Positions 1 through 5,513 are shown, counted from the stretch's first letter. The stretch is DNA of 5,729 nucleotides from Chloroflexota bacterium (GCA_021788565.1 JAJYKO010000432.1:1-5729), one strand, 5' to 3'. Numbers and translations are program-made. The notes: generated by a model not told the origin, from the letters alone.

Positions 1-1
1 T

Positions 2-985
2 GCTGTGAATCAGGCGCAGGCAGCCGTCGCCTCGGCCCAGGCCAGGCTGGACGCGGTGAAGAACCCCTACAACTCCGCCGACCTGGCGGTTGCCCAGGCG
101 GCCGTCGATACCGCCGCTTCCAACCTCAAGACCGCCCAGGCAACGCTAGCGGAGATCAAGGCAGGACCGCCAGCGGCGAACGTTGCGGCGCAGCAGGCGG
201 CCGTCGCCCAGGCCTACTCGAACCTCATCGCCGTCCAGGACGAGGTGCAGGCGTGGCAGAATGGCGCGACCCCCGACCCGACGAGCATCACCGTCACCAG
301 CAACTCCCAGGCTCAGCAGCTGCTGCAATCGGCACAGGCCGCCTACAACGCTGAAGTCACCAGGCTGAATCAGATGACGTCCGGACCCTCGCCGTCGGAT
401 CTGCAGGCGGCCCAGAGCGCGGTGGACGCCGCTCAATCCAGCTACGACGCCGCGGTGGCGAAGCTCAACGCGATCAAGCAGGGTCCGCCGGCCGCCGACG
501 TAGACAGCGCCCAGAAGGCCCTCGATCAAGCCAAGTCGAACCTGGCCTCCGCTCAAGCCAGCTACGACCAGGTGAAGGCAGTCCCCGCCGACGGCAACGT
601 TACCCAGGCACAGGCGGCGGTCGCCGACGCGACCAAGCAGCTGGCGGCCGCCAGGGCGAAGCTTAGCGCCGACACCAGCGGGCCCACAGCGGCCGAGATC
701 TCGGCCGCTGCAAATGCTCTCGCCCAGGCCCAGTCCAATCTGGATGCGAGGTCCGGGGCCACCCTGGCCGCGAACCTGGCCCTCGCCGGCCAGCAGGTCA
801 AGCAGGCCCAGGCGGCCGTGGATCAAGCCAAATTGAACCTGAAGAACGCCACCCTCACGGCGCCCTTCGACGGGGTGGTCACCGCTGTAAACGCCAGTGT
901 GGGGGATCTGGTCGGCACAGCCCCTATCGTCACCATCGTCGAGTCCCCGGGTGCCAGCGACGTCACTCCGACTCCGCGGCCCTGA
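2..985 (+). CDS. HlyD/MacA-type membrane-fusion (adaptor) protein, partial at 5' end
   Basis: The frame is open at the left edge, so the true start lies outside the window; the GTG at 5 is only the first possible start codon seen. About 326 residues are visible. Residues 1-280 (counted from that GTG) are Ala/Gln-rich coiled coil with a repeated unit of about 33 residues, each beginning near a Gly-Pro or Pro turn followed by an 'AQ-AV' pattern. Residues 282-312 carry the second half of a lipoyl/biotinyl-like domain (core APFDGVVTAVNASVGDLVG). In HlyD/MacA proteins the lipoyl half-motifs flank a coiled-coil hairpin, and the protein links an ABC or other exporter to the outside. Normally a beta-barrel region of around 100 residues follows; here the protein stops after a short Pro/Thr tail (ending TPTPRP). 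It may be a reduced adaptor or a truncated gene. The exporter partner would be expected to the left. The family call is good; the substrate is unknown. Confidence 0.8.
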   Translation, partial: AVNQAQAAVASAQARLDAVKNPYNSADLAVAQAAVDTAASNLKTAQATLAEIKAGPPAANVAAQQAAVAQAYSNLIAVQDEVQAWQNGATPDPTSITVTSNSQAQQLLQSAQAAYNAEVTRLNQMTSGPSPSDLQAAQSAVDAAQSSYDAAVAKLNAIKQGPPAADVDSAQKALDQAKSNLASAQASYDQVKAVPADGNVTQAQAAVADATKQLAAARAKLSADTSGPTAAEISAAANALAQAQSNLDARSGATLAANLALAGQQVKQAQAAVDQAKLNLKNATLTAPFDGVVTAVNASVGDLVGTAPIVTIVESPGASDVTPTPRP

Positions 986-1002
986 GAGAGGCACCTCGTC
1001 CA

Positions 1003-1113
1003 ATGATGGGGACCGCGTCCGAAGAAACGTACATCGAAATCACGGAGCTCGGCGATGACAAGCGTCTTCCCTGGCTTGATCTCTACGAGACGTCCTTACT
1101 GGAGGAGCCATAA
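1003..1113 (+). CDS. 36-codon ORF resembling the N-terminus of a GNAT acetyltransferase (remnant or leader peptide)
   Basis: The frame reads MMGTASEETYIEITELG, then a stretch ending LPWLDLYETSLLEEP, then TAA. The pattern 'I-E-I-T-E-L ... L-P-x-L-x-x-L-Y-E-x-x' is how many GNAT N-acetyltransferases begin, before a 'FPPEE'-like segment. The acyl-CoA binding region that defines the family is absent, so this cannot be a working acetyltransferase. It starts 17 bases after the adaptor gene stop with a purine-rich GAGAGAGG about 10 bases upstream. Its TAA (1111-1113) overlaps the ATG of the next gene as TAATG, a layout typical of translational coupling. It could be a remnant left by a deletion, a short coupling leader, or a chance frame. 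The resemblance is judged by eye. Confidence 0.4.
   Translation: MMGTASEETYIEITELGDDKRLPWLDLYETSLLEEP
1101..1105 (+). promoter_or_regulatory. Ribosome binding site for the isomerase gene
   Basis: GGAGG lies 7 bases before the ATG at 1113. It is a near-perfect Shine-Dalgarno sequence and fixes that start. It sits inside the last codons of the 36-codon frame, so ribosomes finishing that frame would stop right at the new start. Confidence 0.75.
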
Positions 1114-1952
1114 TGCAACTGAGCTGCCTGCCGGTTTCTTTCTTCACCGACATCATTGAGGGCCGCATGAGCGTGGCGGAATGGGCGCAAATGGGAGCCG
1201 AGCTGGAACTCGATGCGATCGACCTCAGCATCCTCTTCGTGCCCGATCCCTCCCCCACCTCGATGCGACGGCTGCGGCGTGACATCGAGGCAGCCGGCAC
1301 GAGCGTAGCCATGATCACCAGTTACCCCGACTTCACTCATCCCGATCCAGCGGTTCGGCAGCGAGAACTCGCCCGGGCCCAGGAGGTAGTCGGCGTCGCG
1401 GCAGGGCTGGGTGCGCGGATGGTGCGTGTGACCGCCGGACAGGCGCATCCGGAGACCCGCCGCGCCGACGGGACAGCCTGGGCCATTGAGGGGCTAGTAC
1501 GGCTGGCCGAGGCAACGCGCGGCTCGGGAGTGACCCTGGTCTACGAGAACCATGCCAAGCCTGGGGCCTGGACCTACACCGACTTCTCACAGCCTCCCGC
1601 AATCTTTCTCGAGATCGCTCGTGGGGTCGCGGGCAGCGGCATTGGGATCAACTTCGACGTGGGCAACGCGGCCGCCTTTGCTGAGAACCCGCTGGAACTG
1701 CTCGAAGCCGTCATCGACCGAGTGGTGAGTGTCCACGCCTCGGATACGGCATCGCGCGGCCAACTACGCCACGTGTTGCTCGGCACTGGCGTTACGCCTT
1801 ACTCGGCCCTCTTCGAGAGGCTGGTACGTTCTGGCTGGGATGGATGGATTTGTCTGGAGGAGGCGTCGGGCCAGGGCAGGGCGGGCGTGGAGGCAGCCAT
1901 CCAATTCGTGAGGCGCACTTGGAACGAGGCGGTAGCTGCCTTGATGCCCTGA
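1113..1952 (+). CDS. Sugar phosphate isomerase/epimerase-like TIM-barrel protein
   Basis: This 279-residue protein has the length and motif order of the xylose isomerase-like TIM-barrel / AP endonuclease family 2 superfamily. These enzymes use a divalent metal to isomerise or epimerise sugars, hydroxypyruvate, inosose and similar compounds in the cytoplasm. Visible candidate metal and catalytic residues are E145 in LVYENH, D182 and N185 in INFDVGNA, H208 and D211 in SVHASD, H220 in LRHVLLGTG, and E249/E250 in ICLEE. All the usual strand-end positions seem filled, so the protein is probably active. The N-terminus (LSCLPVSFF) fits the first barrel strand. The start has a strong GGAGG and overlaps the stop of the preceding short frame. 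The substrate cannot be told from sequence; the neighbours (an export adaptor and a GNAT fragment) give no pathway hint. No terminator is seen before the hairpin at 2087-2130. Confidence 0.85.
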   Translation: MQLSCLPVSFFTDIIEGRMSVAEWAQMGAELELDAIDLSILFVPDPSPTSMRRLRRDIEAAGTSVAMITSYPDFTHPDPAVRQRELARAQEVVGVAAGLGARMVRVTAGQAHPETRRADGTAWAIEGLVRLAEATRGSGVTLVYENHAKPGAWTYTDFSQPPAIFLEIARGVAGSGIGINFDVGNAAAFAENPLELLEAVIDRVVSVHASDTASRGQLRHVLLGTGVTPYSALFERLVRSGWDGWICLEEASGQGRAGVEAAIQFVRRTWNEAVAALMP

Positions 1953-1973
1953 TGTGCCATTCCGTGCGCTGAG

Positions 1974-2000
1974 GCCGGCGGTTCAAATCCACGCGCCGGT
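1974..2000. other. Short stem-loop with a tRNA T-loop-like core
   Basis: GCCGGCG (1974-1980) pairs with CGCCGGT (1994-2000), seven pairs including one G-T, around a 13-base loop. The loop contains GTTCAAATCC, which matches the tRNA T-loop consensus. However, a proper five-pair T stem does not form (two mismatches), no CCA end or acceptor stem is seen, and the upstream bases are coding sequence. It may be a degenerate tRNA 3' end, such as an old integration site, or simply a small hairpin after the isomerase gene. Confidence 0.3.
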
Positions 2001-2086
2001 CAGCACAACTGTTCGGCGGTCAAGATCGGCATGATCGCCCCGGCCAAGAGCGCCGACCTGGAGAGGGGCAAGCACGCCGTGACCGT

Positions 2087-2130
2087 CGACGCCGTCCGCC
2101 CGGGCCACGAAGCCCGGGCGGACGGCGTTG
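2087..2130. terminator. Strong hairpin, probable bidirectional terminator between convergent genes
   Basis: A perfect 17-base inverted repeat (2089-2105 with 2112-2128) surrounds the six-base loop CACGAA. A G-T pair and a C-G pair extend it to 19 pairs (2087-2130). The stem is almost all G and C. It lies 134 bases past the plus-strand isomerase stop and 42 bases past the minus-strand stop at 2173, so it can end transcripts from both directions. There is no good T-run on either side (TTGTCT on the plus strand), so the exact termination mechanism is uncertain. The rest of 1953-2172 shows no supported gene. Confidence 0.65.
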
Positions 2131-2172
2131 TCTGGCCGCGGGGAACAATAATATTCCTTCTGGCTGGTAGGG

Positions 2173-2502
2173 TCAGGCCGCGTGACCCCGAGTACGAGGT
2201 GTGTTCACCCTCGCGCCCACCGTGGGTAGCCCCGAGGCAAGCCCTTCCACCAGAACGGCATCATCCGACTCCGCCTGCGGCTGTCTCCACGTGAGAACTC
2301 CCCATATGCATGCGGCAGTCAGCGTCGCAAGTAGGACGGTGAGTGCCAGGGCTGCCGCCCATACCGTGGCGCCCTCAGGGGAGAACAGGACAGTTGCCGT
2401 GGCACATGTCATGACTCCCAACAGGGCGCTTACTAGCCCGAGGTGGTATCTGGTGAACTCAAGGAGATCCTGGCCGGTGGAGAAATCGTCGTCGCGGTAC
2501 AT
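2173..2502 (-). CDS. Small membrane protein with two predicted transmembrane segments, unknown function
   Basis: This 109-residue protein is not one I recognise. The N-terminus is polar and acidic (MYRDDDFS). It is followed by a hydrophobic segment at about 20-42 (from HLGLVSALLG to VLF), a short turn with SPEGAT, and a second hydrophobic segment at about 47-71. The C-terminal 38 residues are polar with an acidic patch (ESDD) and an Arg-rich end. There is one Cys in each membrane segment. The start is well supported: GGAGGT lies six bases upstream (2509-2514). A probable terminator separates it from the gene upstream, so it likely has its own promoter in 2515-2589. Its placement after an iron-sulfur gene block may be incidental. 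It is very likely a real gene with no function assigned. Confidence 0.7.
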   Translation of the reverse strand: MYRDDDFSTGQDLLEFTRYHLGLVSALLGVMTCATATVLFSPEGATVWAAALALTVLLATLTAACIWGVLTWRQPQAESDDAVLVEGLASGLPTVGARVNTPRTRGHAA

Positions 2503-2508
2503 CGTTGC

Positions 2509-2514
2509 ACCTCC
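2509..2514 (-). promoter_or_regulatory. Ribosome binding site of the two-TM protein gene
   Basis: Read on the minus strand, GGAGGT stands six bases before the ATG at 2502. It is the clearest Shine-Dalgarno in the downstream part of the minus block and is the main support for this reading frame over overlapping frames on the plus strand. Confidence 0.7.
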
Positions 2515-2533
2515 AAATCAACACTGAATAACG

Positions 2534-2555
2534 CAGTCAACGCTGACTGACGTCA
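2534..2555. promoter_or_regulatory. Overlapping palindromes upstream of the two-TM protein gene (candidate operator)
   Basis: CAGTCA and TGACTG (2534-2539 and 2544-2549) form a perfect inverted repeat with a four-base spacer. It overlaps the 8-base palindrome TGACGTCA (2548-2555). Both lie 32-53 bases before the start codon of the minus-strand gene, where a regulator would bind. No convincing -35/-10 pair could be placed, so the role as an operator is inference. Confidence 0.3.
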
Positions 2556-2589
2556 CTACTGAGGGTACGCTCATTTGGGCCAAAGATCA

Positions 2590-2608
2590 AGGGCGAGTCA
2601 GACGCCCT
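2590..2608 (-). terminator. Probable intrinsic terminator after the ferredoxin / 98-residue gene pair
   Basis: On the minus strand AGGGCG and CGCCCT form a six-pair GC-rich stem around a seven-base loop, followed directly by TGATCTTT. It starts 12 bases after the stop at 2621. Stem, spacing and a partly T-rich tail fit a weak rho-independent terminator. It would separate the iron-sulfur block from the following membrane protein gene. Confidence 0.45.
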
Positions 2609-2620
2609 GAACCGCTCGAC

Positions 2621-2917
2621 TCAATAAGCGCCATCCAGTTCGGCCAGCACCACATACCTGTATGCGGTCCTCGTCGCGATGTGACCACCTTCCATTAGCA
2701 CCGGCTCGCTTAGCAGCCGGAGATCCCTAGTGAGTTTGGCTAACTCCGATTCTCCCTCGCGATCACGATCACGGAAACGATGTGTAGCGACGATTCGAGC
2801 GCCCTTGAGCACCGACTCGCCCGCCTCGTACCTGGCTCGGTACTGGACAAGGGTTCGCTCATTCCTTCCCTCCCCAATCGATATACCGTTCACCCGGAAC
2901 CAGCGAGCGGTGGACAT
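2621..2917 (-). CDS. Hypothetical 98-residue basic protein
   Basis: I do not recognise this protein. It is 98 residues, rich in Arg and Glu, with no Cys and no membrane segment. The middle holds a charged stretch with RFRDRDREGE (about 48-57), and the C-terminus looks like an alternating beta strand (TAYRYVVLAELDG). The start ATG at 2917 is the first available: a TAG stands six codons upstream in the same frame. The ferredoxin gene stops at 2936, leaving an 18-base gap, so the two are probably co-transcribed. The upstream sequence (GTTGGCGGCAAC) is only a weak ribosome site. Third-position G+C looks lower than in the ATPase genes nearby. Reality is likely from its position and the lack of a better frame, but not proven. 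Confidence 0.5.
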   Translation of the reverse strand: MSTARWFRVNGISIGEGRNERTLVQYRARYEAGESVLKGARIVATHRFRDRDREGESELAKLTRDLRLLSEPVLMEGGHIATRTAYRYVVLAELDGAY

Positions 2918-2935
2918 GTTGCCGCCAACGCTCTA

Positions 2936-3142
2936 TTACATCTCAGTCACCGCTATGCTCTCAGTCCGGCAGACATTAACGCAGGCCTCGCAGGTGAGAC
3001 AGTCGCGCTGGTCCCCCACCACCACGGACTTGCCGCCCTTCACCTCGAACATCTCCGCTACGCACGTCTCCACACAGTCGCCACAGCCCTCGCAGCTCTC
3101 GGCGTTGATGGTGATCACGGTCATTTTCCCGAACCCTTTCAT
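2936..3142 (-). CDS. 2[4Fe-4S] ferredoxin
   Basis: This 68-residue protein has two complete CxxCxxCxxxC motifs (Cys 17, 20, 23, 27 and Cys 48, 51, 54, 58), enough for two [4Fe-4S] clusters, as in bacterial low-potential ferredoxins that carry single electrons in the cytoplasm. The Pro that usually follows the last Cys of each motif is missing (CV and CR), which may affect potential or fold. Two starts are possible: the ATG at 3142, or the in-frame ATG at 3124 giving a 62-residue protein starting MTVITINAESC, the more usual ferredoxin beginning. Neither has a strong ribosome site. Downstream of two ferredoxin-bearing ATPases, it is a natural electron donor or acceptor for them; this partnership is inferred from position. 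It ends with a TAA TAG double stop. Confidence 0.9.
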   Translation of the reverse strand: MKGFGKMTVITINAESCEGCGDCVETCVAEMFEVKGGKSVVVGDQRDCLTCEACVNVCRTESIAVTEM

Positions 3143-3188
3143 TTCCGTTGTTCTCAGTCAGGCTCCGCACTAAAGTAAAGCGGCGACC

Positions 3189-3254
3189 AAACCCGCGGGG
3201 TCTTTGGCGCCTAATCCTGGACTGGCGCCGTGATCCCCGAGACCCCGCGGGTTT
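3189..3254. repeat. Nested inverted repeat between the ATPase and ferredoxin genes
   Basis: A perfect 14-base inverted repeat, AAACCCGCGGGGTC (3189-3202) and GACCCCGCGGGTTT (3241-3254), encloses 38 bases. Inside, two copies of TGGCGCC can pair through their palindromic GGCGCC core, making a two-tier RNA hairpin. It fills about half of the gap between the ATPase stop (3270) and the ferredoxin start (3142). It could be a partial terminator or RNA-processing site that lowers or uncouples ferredoxin expression, or a small mobile palindromic repeat. Confidence 0.75.
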
Positions 3255-3269
3255 CATCCTGGCTTTGGT

Positions 3270-4187
3270 TTAGGCATGACTGACCTCTTTCTGTCCCCTT
3301 ATCTGAATCTGCAGGCCTTCCCAGAGCCGCTCCAGCGAATCTGCCAGCCGGCTGCCGCCCTGCTCGGTGACCGCCCTACCCGCAACCATCGCGGTCGTCG
3401 CGGCCGTGTCAAAGGGGATGCGCCCGACAACCGGCACCAACTCGGTTTCGCAGAAGTGCTGGATCGCTTTGGAGCGACTGGGATTGACGTCTGTCTTGTT
3501 GATTGCAACCACGGCCGGCAGCTTGAAGTGTCGGGTGGTCGCAAGGATCCTTTCCAGGTCGTGTACCCCCGCCACCGTGGGCTCAACCACCAGGAGCGCA
3601 AGGTCCGCCCCGGAGCTGGCCGCGATGACTGGGCAACCTATGCCCGGGGGGCCGTCGACGATCAGGAGATCGCTCCCCAATTCCGCGGCCAGATCCCGGG
3701 CGCGCTGCTTGACGGTGGTCACCAGTTTGCCCGAATTCTCCTGTCCCGCGAAGAGGTGGGCATGCACGAGGGGGCCGAAGCGGCTCTCCGAGACGAACCA
3801 CCGTCCGGCCAGCCGGTCAACCATCCGAATAGCACCGGTCGGACAGCGGTAAGCGCAGGCAGCGCACCCCTCGCACGCCCCCGCGTCGATCCTGAAAGGG
3901 TCCGTCCTGAACTCCCCACCGCTGGGAAGGATGGCCTCGAAGCGGCAGGCATCCTCGCACGCCCCGCAGCCCATGCAGTTCGCCTGGTCGATCACCGCGA
4001 CCTTCTCACCCAGAAAGTCGTGACTCTCGCGCTGCTTCGCGGAGAGCACTAGCTCCAGGTTGGCAGCGTCTACGTCCGCGTCGGCCATCACGATACGGGA
4101 GTCCCGCGAGGCCAGGTGGGCGAGGGCAGCCGAGACGGTAGTCTTTCCCGTGCCCCCCTTTCCACTTAACACGACTACCTGCTTCAT
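3270..4187 (-). CDS. MinD-family P-loop ATPase with inserted 2[4Fe-4S] ferredoxin domain (second of the pair)
   Basis: This 305-residue protein belongs to the MinD/Mrp-like ATPases that carry an inserted ferredoxin domain (the COG1149 type). The deviant Walker A, GKGGTGKTT, is at 9-17 with the signature Lys at 10 and Lys at 15. A switch-I-like ADADVD is at 35-40, and Walker B LLIVDGPPG is at 174-182 (Asp 178). The insert holds Cys 71, 74, 77, 81 and Cys 105, 108, 111, 115, two full [4Fe-4S] sites, the second ending CPTGAI. The family couples ATP binding with iron-sulfur chemistry and is thought to assemble or reduce metal clusters or partner proteins. It starts four bases inside the previous gene (ATGA) and has GGAGGAGGT six bases upstream, so both coupling and independent initiation are possible. 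All key residues are present. The exact role is unknown. Confidence 0.93.
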   Translation of the reverse strand: MKQVVVLSGKGGTGKTTVSAALAHLASRDSRIVMADADVDAANLELVLSAKQRESHDFLGEKVAVIDQANCMGCGACEDACRFEAILPSGGEFRTDPFRIDAGACEGCAACAYRCPTGAIRMVDRLAGRWFVSESRFGPLVHAHLFAGQENSGKLVTTVKQRARDLAAELGSDLLIVDGPPGIGCPVIAASSGADLALLVVEPTVAGVHDLERILATTRHFKLPAVVAINKTDVNPSRSKAIQHFCETELVPVVGRIPFDTAATTAMVAGRAVTEQGGSRLADSLERLWEGLQIQIRGQKEVSHA

Positions 4188-5068
4188 GGGTGTACCTCCT
4201 CCAGGAGGTGCCGATAGAGGGCCAGGAACCTGTCCTTGTACTCGGGTAGAGCGATGGGCAGCGGGATCCCTTCAGAAGATGCTTCGGCGATGCGCCGATC
4301 CAGAGGGATGCGAAGCAGGACAGGAATGGCCTCCTGCCGGCAGTAATCCTCCACCTCGCTGTTGCCAACCCCATCCCGATTGATGACTACGCCGGTCGGC
4401 AGGCCGAGCTCGTGCTTGGAAACCTCCACCGCCAGCCTCAAGTCGTGCAGGCCGAAGGGGGTAGGCTCGGTCACCATGAGGGCGTAGTCCGCACCGCGGA
4501 GGCTCTCAACCACGGGGCAGGAGGTGCCGGGAGGGGCGTCGAGAATCATCAAGCTGTCTCCGGAGTCCTTCACGACCTCTTCCTTCAACTTGCGGATCAC
4601 CGGCACCGCCATGGCTTCCCCTTCGTTGAGGACCCCACCGGCGAACGCTATTTCGCCTGCCCGTCCCCTCTCCACGTGGCCGGTGACCCTCAGCTCCTCG
4701 TGGATGGCCTGCTCGGGACAGTTGAAGGTGCAGCTCCCACAGCCGTGGCACAGCTCGTCGAAGACCAGCACCTCCTTTCCCAGAACGGCTATGGCATGGT
4801 AGGCGCACACCTCGGCGCAGCGCCGGCAGCCGGTACATCTGTCCTGGTCGACGACAGGCGTGAGAATGCCGACGCCCTCTCGCTTCCGGATCACGGGCTT
4901 CAGAAAAAGATGAGCGTTGGGCTCCTCCACGTCGCAGTCGAGGAGTTGCACAGTCACGCGAGGAGCAGCTGACCCGACCCCATCTCTCGAGGCAACCGCA
5001 ACCGCGAGAGCAGTTGCCACGGTGGTCTTGCCTGTCCCCCCCTTGCCGCTGGCTACCGCCACTATCAT
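4184..5068 (-). CDS. MinD-family P-loop ATPase with inserted 2[4Fe-4S] ferredoxin domain (first of the pair)
   Basis: This 294-residue paralogue of the next gene has the same domain order. Deviant Walker A GKGGTGKTT is at 8-16, DCDVEEPN at 44-51, ferredoxin Cys at 78, 81, 84, 88 and 107, 110, 113, 117, and Walker B LMILDAPPGTSCPV at 173-186 (Asp 177). The motif DAPPG-SCPV is typical of this COG1149-type family. It differs clearly from its partner in the linker between ferredoxin and Walker B, so the two are probably not interchangeable and may act as a heterodimer, since MinD-like ATPases work as ATP-sandwiched dimers. The start overlaps the NifX-like gene stop by ATGA (5065-5068), and no strong separate ribosome site is seen, which points to translational coupling. 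A cytoplasmic role in cluster handling for the NifX-like protein is inferred. Confidence 0.93.
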   Translation of the reverse strand: MIVAVASGKGGTGKTTVATALAVAVASRDGVGSAAPRVTVQLLDCDVEEPNAHLFLKPVIRKREGVGILTPVVDQDRCTGCRRCAEVCAYHAIAVLGKEVLVFDELCHGCGSCTFNCPEQAIHEELRVTGHVERGRAGEIAFAGGVLNEGEAMAVPVIRKLKEEVVKDSGDSLMILDAPPGTSCPVVESLRGADYALMVTEPTPFGLHDLRLAVEVSKHELGLPTGVVINRDGVGNSEVEDYCRQEAIPVLLRIPLDRRIAEASSEGIPLPIALPEYKDRFLALYRHLLEEVHP

Positions 5069-5505
5069 CGCCGGCCACGTCCGCCCATGCCACGGCCTCC
5101 CATCCCGTGACCGCCCGCGCCGTGACCTGGGCCGCGCATCGCACCCATACCGGCGTGCGCTGGCCCATTGGGGTTGCTGACCTGTTCAAGCTTGCTTTCC
5201 TTGAAGGCTTCCACAGCCTGACGGACGGTTCCGACGGGGAAGGTATAAACAGCGATCCCCGCGGCGGCGAGGACCTCATAGGCATTGGGCCCCACGCTAC
5301 CGGTAACTACCGCTTTTGCGCCGCGGTTCGCCACGTCCTGGGATGCCTGAATCCCCGCTCCACCGGCCGCCGAAAGCCCCCCGTTGGGGATGGACTCGGA
5401 CGCCATGGTGTCCGTATCGACTATCACAAAGACCGGGCAGCGCCCGAACAGCGGGCTGAACAGCGCGTCCAGCCCATTTCCAGTTGCACTCACTGCGATT
5501 CTCAC
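5065..5505 (-). CDS. NifX/NifB-type dinitrogenase iron-molybdenum cofactor family protein (ORP-like), GTG start
   Basis: The core matches the dinitrogenase FeMo-cofactor (COG1433, MTH1175/NifX-like) fold: RIAVSATGNGLDALFSPLFGR at the start, a middle with FVIVDTDT, then VVTGSVGPNAYEVLAAAGI and VYTFPVGTVRQAVEAF. Such proteins bind or carry metal-sulfur cofactors. The GTG at 5505 is chosen over an in-frame ATG at 5583: GAAGGAG sits eight bases upstream, the family domain begins exactly there, and the longer version would overlap the zinc-ribbon gene. This gives 146 residues. The only Cys is 23. The last 33 or so residues form a low-complexity tail of Gly, His, Met and Arg, a plausible metal-handling or protein-contact segment. 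The gene is 20 bases after the zinc-ribbon stop and overlaps the first ATPase gene by ATGA. Confidence 0.88.
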   Translation of the reverse strand: MRIAVSATGNGLDALFSPLFGRCPVFVIVDTDTMASESIPNGGLSAAGGAGIQASQDVANRGAKAVVTGSVGPNAYEVLAAAGIAVYTFPVGTVRQAVEAFKESKLEQVSNPNGPAHAGMGAMRGPGHGAGGHGMGGRGMGGRGRR

Positions 5506-5513
5506 AGTACCAA

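Noticed and set aside
146..1003. Long minus-strand open frame opposite the adaptor gene
   Set aside because: It is opposite a clear coiled-coil and lipoyl protein and translates to a Gly/Arg-rich sequence with no family motif; typical antisense artefact of GC-rich coding DNA.
2031..2294. Plus-strand 87-residue frame in the convergent intergenic region
   Set aside because: It runs through the long hairpin and into the opposite-strand membrane protein gene, has no good ribosome site and resembles nothing known. The first 30 codons look somewhat coding-like, so an old gene fragment cannot be ruled out.
2201..2527. Plus-strand 108-residue frame opposite the two-TM protein
   Set aside because: The minus-strand frame has a strong GGAGGT and a sensible membrane protein profile; the plus frame is Ser/Arg/Thr-rich with no motif.
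2730..3178. Two plus-strand frames (147 and 132 residues) opposite the ferredoxin and the 98-residue gene
   Set aside because: Both cross the ferredoxin gene, whose eight conserved Cys leave no doubt about the coding strand there.
3143..3188. Promoter for the ferredoxin gene
   Set aside because: Only weak AT-rich patches (such as TTTACTTTA on the minus strand) are present and no -35/-10 pair with normal spacing could be placed.
3276..4052. 258-residue plus-strand frame opposite the second ATPase
   Set aside because: The minus strand encodes intact Walker and ferredoxin motifs across this stretch; the plus translation has none.
4506..5285. 259-residue minus-strand frame overlapping the first ATPase and NifX-like genes
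   Set aside because: Frame-shifted shadow of two well-supported genes; the translation is Arg/Gly/Ser-rich with no domain.
5065..5505. Evidence for nitrogen fixation
   Set aside because: The NifX-like protein belongs to a family with many non-nitrogenase members, and no nifH, nifD, nifK, nifE, nifN or nifB is present in the window.
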